Assembly: GCA_902825795.1 (NCBI GenBank) | Contig: CADECG010000013.1 | Span: 1-38,940, forward strand | DNA length: 38,940 nt | Source: an uncultured Bacteroidota bacterium | GTDB taxonomy: Bacteria > Bacteroidota > Bacteroidia > Flavobacteriales_F > PHOS-HE28 | Reading direction: 5' to 3' | Shown here: positions 33,258 to 38,940 of the stretch, piece by piece | Position numbering within the stretch: the first letter of the stretch is position 1 | How the letters are laid out: the number at the start of each line of letters is the position of its first letter | Position numbers and translations under genes: made by a program | Notes under the pieces: model-generated | What the model was told of the DNA's origin: nothing | Databases searched by the model: none | Seen by the model: the letters and a program-made list of their open reading frames with translations, nothing else

Positions 33258-36098
33258 ATGCGGAACAATCTGTTGAAGAACCTGCTGCCCATCGGTGCAG
33301 CGGTCATCCTTTTCCTCGCGCTCAGTCTTGCCTATTTCAGTCCGGTGGTCGATGGCAAGCGCTTGGCACAACAAGATATCCAACAGTTCAAGGGATCGAG
33401 CCAGGAGATCGTCGAGCACCGTGATGCCACGGGCGAGGAGCCGTTGTGGGTGGGCAGCATGTTCAGCGGTATGCCCGCCTACCAGATCAGTGTGTTGTTC
33501 AAAGGCAACCTGCTGAAATACGTGGACAAGGCTTTCCGGCTTTGGTTACCGGCACCGGCAAGTTTCCTGTTCCTCTATCTCGCCGGTATGTACATGTTGT
33601 TGCTCTGCCTGCGCGTGGACAAGTGGACCGCGTTGGTCGGCGCGCTGGCTTTCGCGTTCAGCAGTTACTTCTTCGTGATCATTGATGCCGGACACAACAG
33701 CAAAGCCGCTGCTATCGGCTGGATGCCACCGGTGCTGGGGGCTTTTGTGCTGCTGTACCGCGGAAAGGAAATGTTGGGGGCTGCGTTGCTCGCGCTCTTC
33801 ATGGCGTTGGAGATCCTACAGAACCACGTGCAGGTCACATATTATCTGGGACTTGTGCTCGCCCTGTTCGCCTTCGCGGAAGCGATCAAGGCGGTGCGGG
33901 AAAAAACGATCATGCCTTTCGTAAGGCGATCGGCTTTGGCGTTGGTGGCCTTGGTGCTCGCGGTGCTCTGCAATGCGGGCTTGCTGTGGAGCACCTACGA
34001 GTACGGCAAATACACCACGCGGGGAAAGACCGAACTGACGATCACGCCCGATGGCTCATCGGCCGTGGCCAACCAGACCACCGGACTGGACCGCGATTAC
34101 GTTACGCAATGGAGCTATGGCAAGCAGGAGAGCTTTACGTTATTGATACCCAACGCCAAGGGTGGCGCCAGCGGAAGCATCATCAATGATCGTAAGGATT
34201 TCGATGCGATCAAGGACCAGGATTTCAAACGCATCGTGGGCGAGAAGTACCAGAGCAGCTACATCAACTCCTACTGGGGCGATCAAATGGTCACTAGCGG
34301 CCCGGTGTACTTGGGCGCGATCGTGGTGTTGCTCATGTTGCTCGCCTTGTCGCAGGCCGAGGCGCTTGGCAAATGGTGGGCGCTGGCTGGCCTTGCGGTC
34401 ATGGTTGCGCTTATCTACGTGACCAGTCCCATGGTTGCAGGCTTGTTACTGGTCGCTTACCTGCTGGCCGGTGCTTTCCTGTGGAAGGACACCTTGGGAT
34501 ATGCGCTCTTCGCGGCGCTGGTGCTTACGCTCACTCTTTCCTGGGGGAAGAACCTGATGCCGCTCACTGATTTCTTCCTCGACCATTTGCCGGGCTACAA
34601 CAAGTTCCGCGCGGTCACCATCATCCTGGTGATCGTTGAACTCGCGGCACCGGTCTTGGGCATTCTGTATCTCGATCGTCTGTTGAAGCAAGGAACATGG
34701 GACAAACTCGCCCAGCGCCGATTCCTCATTACGGCGGGAAGTCTTGCGCTCTTGGTGGCGGTGATGGCGATCACGCCGGACACCTTCTTCAGTTTCTTCA
34801 GCGATAACGAAGCCGCGCAACTGGAAGCGGAAGCCGCTGCGGGTGCTGCCGAAGCGAACAAAGCACAGGACTACATCGACGGATTGAAGTCGTGGCGTAC
34901 CGGAGTGTTCAGTGCCGATGCGTGGCGGAGCTTCGGGTTCATCGTTGCAGGTGCCGCGCTGCTTTGGTTCTTCGGCAAGGGCAAGGCGAACAAAGCTGTT
35001 GTGCTCGGAGGTCTGGGCGTTCTGCTTCTCCTCGACCAATGGACCATTGATCGGCGCTACGTGAACAGCGATGCGAAGAAGGAGAACGGCAAACCCCAGT
35101 GGGAAGATCCCGTCGACAATTCAATGCCGTACGCAGCAACTGGCGCCGACATGGCCATCCTGCAAGCCGAGTCGACCAATAACCCGGCCTTCAATGCGGA
35201 GTTCGAAGCGGTAATGGCCCGCCTGAAAGAGAAAAAGAGCGGATTGAGCGGGCGTATGAAGATGATGACCAAGGAGGACGAAACGCTCGCACGGTTCAGC
35301 GCGCTGCGACGGTCCACACACTATCGCGTAGCCAACCTCCGCGATCCCTTCAACGATGCCAGCGCCAGTTGGCTGCACAAGAGCATTGGTGGGTACCACG
35401 GCGCCAAACTCAAGCGCTATCAAGAGATGATCGAATTCCACCTGTCACCTGAGATCAGGGGTTTCGCAGCGGGCATACGAGGCGCCACGAGCATGCAGGA
35501 GGTGAACGATGTATTAGCTCAACAGCCAGCGCTCAATATGCTCAACACGCGCTACCTCATCATCGATCCCACGAAAGCCCCGATCCGTAACCTGCACGCG
35601 CTGGGTGGCGCGTGGTTCGTTGAGCAAGTGAAGTGGGTGAAGAACAGCGACGAGGAGATCCAGGCCATCAATGGGTTGCAACCGGACAGTGTGGTGGTAG
35701 TGGACGAGCGCTATCGCGCCGACCTGTCTCAACCCGCAGCTAGCGATCCCAGTGCAACGGTCGAGTTGAAACAATACGCCTCGGACCGTATGGAATACAC
35801 CTGTCGTAGTGCGAATGGTGGGGTCGTCGTGTTCAGCGAGATCTGGTATGGCCCCGATTGGGTGGCAACCATCGATGGGCAACCAGCGCCCTACGTGCGG
35901 GCCAACTACATCCTGCGCGCCATGAACGTGCCGGCGGGTGAGCACACCATTGTTTTCCAAGTCCAGAGCCGCACGTTCACCGCTGGTGGTACCATCAGCT
36001 TGATCGGTTCGTTGTTGGTGCTGTTGATCGCGGCTGGTGCGCTGTATATGGACTGGAAGAAGTCAGGTACACGTGGATCACTACCCGCAGCTGCATGA
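33258..36098 (+). CDS. YfhO-family membrane protein (second of two)
   Basis: A 946-residue multipass protein of the YfhO family, typical of Bacteroidota. It opens with a membrane helix and an extracytoplasmic loop carrying LAQQDIQQFKGSSQEI and EEPLWVGSMFSGMPAYQIS, the conserved loop in which an acidic residue (DIQQ) is expected to act in GT-C-like catalysis. Roughly a dozen helices follow to about residue 600. A large extracytoplasmic region comes next (NMLNTRYLIIDPTKAPIRN, VVVDERY, FSEIWYGPDWVATIDGQPAPYVRANYILRAMNVPAGEHT in pieces), then a final helix. The full-length layout suggests an intact protein. The GT4 start is 11 nt after the stop. The function, probably sugar transfer at the outer face of the membrane, is inferred from the family. 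Confidence 0.88.
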   Translation: MRNNLLKNLLPIGAAVILFLALSLAYFSPVVDGKRLAQQDIQQFKGSSQEIVEHRDATGEEPLWVGSMFSGMPAYQISVLFKGNLLKYVDKAFRLWLPAPASFLFLYLAGMYMLLLCLRVDKWTALVGALAFAFSSYFFVIIDAGHNSKAAAIGWMPPVLGAFVLLYRGKEMLGAALLALFMALEILQNHVQVTYYLGLVLALFAFAEAIKAVREKTIMPFVRRSALALVALVLAVLCNAGLLWSTYEYGKYTTRGKTELTITPDGSSAVANQTTGLDRDYVTQWSYGKQESFTLLIPNAKGGASGSIINDRKDFDAIKDQDFKRIVGEKYQSSYINSYWGDQMVTSGPVYLGAIVVLLMLLALSQAEALGKWWALAGLAVMVALIYVTSPMVAGLLLVAYLLAGAFLWKDTLGYALFAALVLTLTLSWGKNLMPLTDFFLDHLPGYNKFRAVTIILVIVELAAPVLGILYLDRLLKQGTWDKLAQRRFLITAGSLALLVAVMAITPDTFFSFFSDNEAAQLEAEAAAGAAEANKAQDYIDGLKSWRTGVFSADAWRSFGFIVAGAALLWFFGKGKANKAVVLGGLGVLLLLDQWTIDRRYVNSDAKKENGKPQWEDPVDNSMPYAATGADMAILQAESTNNPAFNAEFEAVMARLKEKKSGLSGRMKMMTKEDETLARFSALRRSTHYRVANLRDPFNDASASWLHKSIGGYHGAKLKRYQEMIEFHLSPEIRGFAAGIRGATSMQEVNDVLAQQPALNMLNTRYLIIDPTKAPIRNLHALGGAWFVEQVKWVKNSDEEIQAINGLQPDSVVVVDERYRADLSQPAASDPSATVELKQYASDRMEYTCRSANGGVVVFSEIWYGPDWVATIDGQPAPYVRANYILRAMNVPAGEHTIVFQVQSRTFTAGGTISLIGSLLVLLIAAGALYMDWKKSGTRGSLPAAA

Positions 36099-36108
36099 TG
36101 CTTCAGGC

Positions 36109-37407
36109 ATGAAGCGTATTCTCTTCATCACCTACTACTGGCCACCGAGCGGAGGTGCGGGCGTGCAGCGTGGGTTGAAGTTCGTGAAGTACCTGCCGGA
36201 GTTCGGCGTGGAGCCCGTGGTGCTCACCGTGGATCCCGATCAAGCGAGCTACCCGAGCATCGATGTATCGTTGATGGCCGAAGTGGCCAAAGAGGTGCGC
36301 GTGATCCGCACTAAGTCGTTCGAGCCGTTGCGCATACTTGGGGCTGTTGCGGGTAAGAAGGCCGTGCCGCATGCCGGCTTCGCAGGTGCAAAGCGCGAAG
36401 GTCTAATGCAGCGGGCCATGCGCTGGGTGCGTGGCAACTGGATGATCCCGGATGCACGACGTGGGTGGGTGAGGTACGCTGTTGAAGCCGCTGCGGATGT
36501 CATAGCCCGTGAGAAGATCGGCACGATCATCATCTCATCGCCTCCGCACAGCTCGCAACTGATCGGGTTGGAATTGAAGAAACGTTTCCCTACGCTGCAT
36601 TGGATCGCTGACCTGCGCGACCCGTGGACCGATATCTACTTCGCGAAAGAGCTGATGAAAGGACCACGCGCCGAGCGGCTGGACGCGCTATGGGAAGCGC
36701 GGGTGATGAACGAAGCCGACGCGGTGGTGGTGGTGGGTCCATCGATGAAGAAGTCTTTCGCTGCGCGATATGGGAATGCAGTGGACCGGAAGATCACGGT
36801 GATCCCGAACGGCTATGACGCAGAGGATCTTCTTCCGGTGAAGAGTATTGCGCCGCCAAGCGACCGAACGCGCATCACCTATGTGGGCTCCATGGCGGCC
36901 TCTTACCAGCCGCACATCTTTTTCGATGCGATCGCCGAGTACGTCGGTGCGGGTGATCACAAAATTGAGCTCCGTTTTGTTGGCAGTGTAAGTGAAGACA
37001 TCAAGGCCATTGCAGCGCAAGCGGGTGTTGGTCATTTGTGTACGTGGGTGCCGACGGTCTCCCACACAGAGGCGCTCAAGGAGATGGCGGCCGCACATCT
37101 GCTGCTGTTGGTCATTCCTGCTGGCGCAGGTGATGAGCGCATCCTCACTGGCAAGTTGTTCGAGTACCTCGGTGCGCGCCGTCCGATCGTCGGTATCGGT
37201 CCGCCCTATGGCGATGCTGCGGCGATCATCGCGGAATGCGATGCCGGATGCATGTTCGATCGTCATCAAACGAACGAATTGGCAGGCTGGCTCGGGGCCA
37301 AGTTGGCCGCTGTTCGCTCCGGGGATAGCCTCACTCTCGTGAGAAACGCTCACCAGCGATATGACCGGCGAGCAACGGCTGAGGCGCTCTCGAGACTCGT
37401 TCCGTGA
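36109..37407 (+). CDS. Glycosyltransferase family 4 (N-terminal GT4-like domain)
   Basis: A 432-residue GT-B glycosyltransferase. It begins MKRILFITYYWPPSGGAGVQRGLKFVKYLPEFG, the proline-rich glycine loop (YYWPPSGGAGVQR) of a group common in Bacteroidota. Then come IIISSPPHSSQLIG, WIADLRDPWTD, VVVGPSMKKSF, VIPNGYDAEDL and the C-terminal ITYVGSMAASYQP, LTGKLFEYLGARRPIVGIGP. A longer in-frame extension (from 36037) overlaps the YfhO gene and was rejected in favour of ATG 36109-36111. The gene lies 33 nt ahead of neuB on the same strand, so it may transfer a nonulosonic acid or a related sugar, which is inference. Confidence 0.9.
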   Translation: MKRILFITYYWPPSGGAGVQRGLKFVKYLPEFGVEPVVLTVDPDQASYPSIDVSLMAEVAKEVRVIRTKSFEPLRILGAVAGKKAVPHAGFAGAKREGLMQRAMRWVRGNWMIPDARRGWVRYAVEAAADVIAREKIGTIIISSPPHSSQLIGLELKKRFPTLHWIADLRDPWTDIYFAKELMKGPRAERLDALWEARVMNEADAVVVVGPSMKKSFAARYGNAVDRKITVIPNGYDAEDLLPVKSIAPPSDRTRITYVGSMAASYQPHIFFDAIAEYVGAGDHKIELRFVGSVSEDIKAIAAQAGVGHLCTWVPTVSHTEALKEMAAAHLLLLVIPAGAGDERILTGKLFEYLGARRPIVGIGPPYGDAAAIIAECDAGCMFDRHQTNELAGWLGAKLAAVRSGDSLTLVRNAHQRYDRRATAEALSRLVP

Positions 37408-37440
37408 ACGGTGGTGACCACCCGATAACTTGCACCGCTC

Positions 37441-38454
37441 ATGAAACCCGTGTACATCATTGCCGAAGCGGGCGTGAACCACAACGGCAGCCTCGAAATG
37501 GCCATGCAGTTGGTGGCGAAAGCGAAGGAGATCGGTGCGGATTGCGTGAAGTTCCAGACGTTCCGTGCCGAGCAGATCGTCACCGCCACATCGCCCAAGG
37601 CGAATTACCAGATGGAGGTGACGGACAAGGCCGAGAGCCAGTTCGATATGTTGAAGAAGCTGGAACTCGGGCGTACTGATTTTGCCCGGATCCAAGCGCG
37701 TTGCAAGGAACTGGGCATCGACTTCATGAGCACGCCCTACAACCCGGAGGACGCCGAATTGCTCCACGGCATCGGGGTGGATGTGTTCAAGATCGCCAGC
37801 GGGCAAGTGGTGGAGCTGCCTTTCCTGCGACAGGTCGCGGCATACGGTAAGCGAATGATCATCAGCACCGGCATGGCGGACATGGCCGAAGTGCGGGCGG
37901 CGGTGGACGTGATCCGTGCTGCGGGCAACAGCGACCTGGTGGTATTGCAGTGCAACACCGATTACCCATCGCGCATCGAGGATGTGAACATCCGCGCGAT
38001 GCTCACCATGCGCGATGAACTCGGTGTGCGTGTCGGTTACAGCGATCATGTGCCGAACAACCATGCCTGTTTCGCAGCCGTCGCCTTGGGCGCGGAAATG
38101 ATCGAGAAGCACTTCACACTTGACAATGCCCTGCCCGGTCCGGATCATTCCAGTTCCTTGGAACCGGAGGCGTTCAGGCAGTTGGTGCAAGGCATACGCG
38201 ACATTGAGAAGTGTTTGGGCGATGGTGTGAAGCGTCCCAGCGAGCGCGAAAAGGCAAACACATATGGCATGCGCCGCAGCATGGTCGCGGCGCTCGACCT
38301 TCCGGCTGGCAAACGGATCGGCCGTGAGGACATCGGGTTCAAACGCCCGGCCAATGGTCTTGCCCCGAAGCATTTGGACGAGATCCTCGGCAAGACATTG
38401 CTCAAGGCCATGCGCGCCGATGAACCGTTCACCTTGGACTTGATCGCGCACTGA
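37441..38454 (+). CDS. neuB: NeuB-family N-acetylneuraminate (nonulosonate) synthase
   Basis: Condenses phosphoenolpyruvate with a C6 N-acetylamino sugar (ManNAc, or the bacillosamine-derived analogue for legionaminic acid) to give a nine-carbon nonulosonic acid in the cytoplasm. The 337 residues fit the family. The TIM barrel opens IIAEAGVNHNGSLEMAMQL, then CVKFQTF, FMSTPYNPEDAELL, VFKIASGQVVELPFL, MIISTGMADMAEV, VVLQCNTDYPS, VGYSDHVP, MIEKHFTLDNALPGPDHSSSL. The C-terminal antifreeze-like SAF domain is RRSMVAALDLPAGKRIGREDIGFKRP. The exact product (Neu5Ac, legionaminate or pseudaminate) is not decidable by eye. It follows the GT4 gene by 33 nt and is followed after 4 nt by a GNAT gene. Confidence 0.95.
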   Translation: MKPVYIIAEAGVNHNGSLEMAMQLVAKAKEIGADCVKFQTFRAEQIVTATSPKANYQMEVTDKAESQFDMLKKLELGRTDFARIQARCKELGIDFMSTPYNPEDAELLHGIGVDVFKIASGQVVELPFLRQVAAYGKRMIISTGMADMAEVRAAVDVIRAAGNSDLVVLQCNTDYPSRIEDVNIRAMLTMRDELGVRVGYSDHVPNNHACFAAVALGAEMIEKHFTLDNALPGPDHSSSLEPEAFRQLVQGIRDIEKCLGDGVKRPSEREKANTYGMRRSMVAALDLPAGKRIGREDIGFKRPANGLAPKHLDEILGKTLLKAMRADEPFTLDLIAH

Positions 38455-38458
38455 ACCC

Positions 38459-38940
38459 ATGCCTGTGCAACGCATTGTGCCCGGAGACCACACGCTATTG
38501 AGGAGCTTCCTCGACGGCGCCGGAGACTCGCTCACGTCGTTCCGCTATTTCGACAAGCGCCCGTTGGACGCAGTGGCGAACCACCTCTGTACGTGGCTGT
38601 GGCTGGAAAAAGGAAAGCCCATGGCCTATGGGCACTTGGATAACGAGGACGGCATCACGTGGCTGGGCATTGCCGTGCAGGAGCAGCACCGCGGCCAAGG
38701 CCATGGCAAGCGCATGATGCAATTGTTGCTCGATGCGGCTCGGGGCTGTGGCGTCCAACAACTGAGGCTGTCGGTCGATAACACTAACGCACCGGCGATC
38801 AAATTGTACGAAGCGTTCGGTTTCGTGCTGTTGGAACGCACCGACCGCTTTTCATTCTTCACCTGTGATCTGAAGCCGAAGCGGGAGGCCGTCATGAGCT
38901 CGTTGGCGTTCATAGGTCAGTCCGTTGAAGCCATGATCGC
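38459..38940 (+). CDS. GNAT-family N-acetyltransferase (runs off the window)
   Basis: An open frame from ATG 38459-38461 to the window edge, 160 codons without a stop. It shows a GNAT acetyl-CoA-binding signature (LGIAVQEQHRGQGHGKRMMQLLLDAA, in pieces: WLGIAVQEQHRGQGHGKRMM), then LRLSVDNTNAPAIKLYEAFGFVLLER, the standard end of the fold near residue 130. The frame continues past the fold (KPKREAVMSSLAFIGQSV) with no stop, so the gene is either a fusion or simply longer than a plain GNAT. It begins 4 nt after neuB and may N-acetylate the sugar precursor of the nonulosonic acid, as PseH-like enzymes do. That role is inference. Confidence 0.8.
   Translation, partial: MPVQRIVPGDHTLLRSFLDGAGDSLTSFRYFDKRPLDAVANHLCTWLWLEKGKPMAYGHLDNEDGITWLGIAVQEQHRGQGHGKRMMQLLLDAARGCGVQQLRLSVDNTNAPAIKLYEAFGFVLLERTDRFSFFTCDLKPKREAVMSSLAFIGQSVEAMI

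Noticed and set aside
36688-38535. 615-codon antisense frame across the GT4 and neuB genes
   Set aside because: It overlaps two genes with clear catalytic motifs on the plus strand and crosses their intergenic gap; no family pattern is visible.
1-38940. CRISPR arrays, tRNA or rRNA genes, insertion sequences
   Set aside because: I saw no regularly spaced repeats, no cloverleaf or rRNA-like stretches and no transposase motifs in either strand.

Overview
The window looks like a high-GC (visibly above 50%) chromosomal segment of a Bacteroidota, most likely a Flavobacteriales-type lineage. Three things suggest this: two secreted proteins end in type IX secretion (T9SS) sorting domains; families typical of the phylum are present (DUF4834, YfhO-type membrane proteins, FemAB-like acyltransferase next to a DUF7033-type polysaccharide deacetylase); and a recurrent TAnnTTCGC element stands where a Bacteroidota -7 box (TAnnTTTG) would be expected. 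The taxonomy is inference.

Layout. (1) 1-210 holds the 3' end of an unidentified plus-strand gene with an in-frame stop at 112-114. (2) 207-6143, minus strand, is a tightly packed run read right to left: radC, wecB, a polysaccharide deacetylase, a FemAB-like acyltransferase, upp, a small membrane protein and a YjjG-like HAD phosphatase. (3) rpsT (6223-6477) has its own promoter and terminator. (4) 6594-10832, minus strand, holds four glycan genes: a GT4 glycosyltransferase, an SDR epimerase, a WecG/TagA/CpsF transferase and a polyprenyl-phosphate sugar phosphotransferase. The last has its own well-formed promoter with tandem upstream repeats and a strong terminator. (5) 11019-13760, plus strand, is a large secreted beta-helix protein with a CBM-like and a T9SS domain, followed by a 13-bp-stem terminator and an unknown membrane protein. 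(6) 14544-24063, minus strand, is the assembly half of a Wzx/Wzy-type capsule or exopolysaccharide locus: Wza-like export lipoprotein, Wzc-like tyrosine autokinase, Wzx flippase, a GT61-like transferase with an N-terminal zinc ribbon, an HlpA-like nucleotide-sugar transferase, an O-antigen ligase/polymerase, a GT2 and a hexapeptide acyltransferase. Most neighbours overlap by ATGA. (7) 24234-27278 has a lamin-tail lipoprotein divergent from a large lipoprotein with a gingipain-like but apparently catalytically dead domain and a T9SS tail. (8) 27298-29064 is a DeaD-type RNA helicase with a leader of about 265 nt. (9) 29360-36098 holds two large YfhO-type membrane proteins on opposite strands, a TonB-C/MORN protein and a DUF4834 protein. 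(10) 36109-38940, plus strand, holds a GT4 glycosyltransferase, neuB and a GNAT acetyltransferase running off the window.

How they fit together. The window is dominated by surface-glycan production. WecB can supply UDP-ManNAc, the donor class used by WecG/TagA enzymes. The sugar phosphotransferase would load the first sugar on the lipid carrier, the GTs would extend it, Wzx would flip it, the O-antigen-ligase-like protein would polymerise or transfer it, and Wzc/Wza would control chain length and export. NeuB plus GNAT suggests a nonulosonic acid (sialic/legionaminic type). The secreted beta-helix protein may bind or cleave the same or a related polysaccharide. These pathway links are inferred from gene content and order; no substrate can be read from the sequence.
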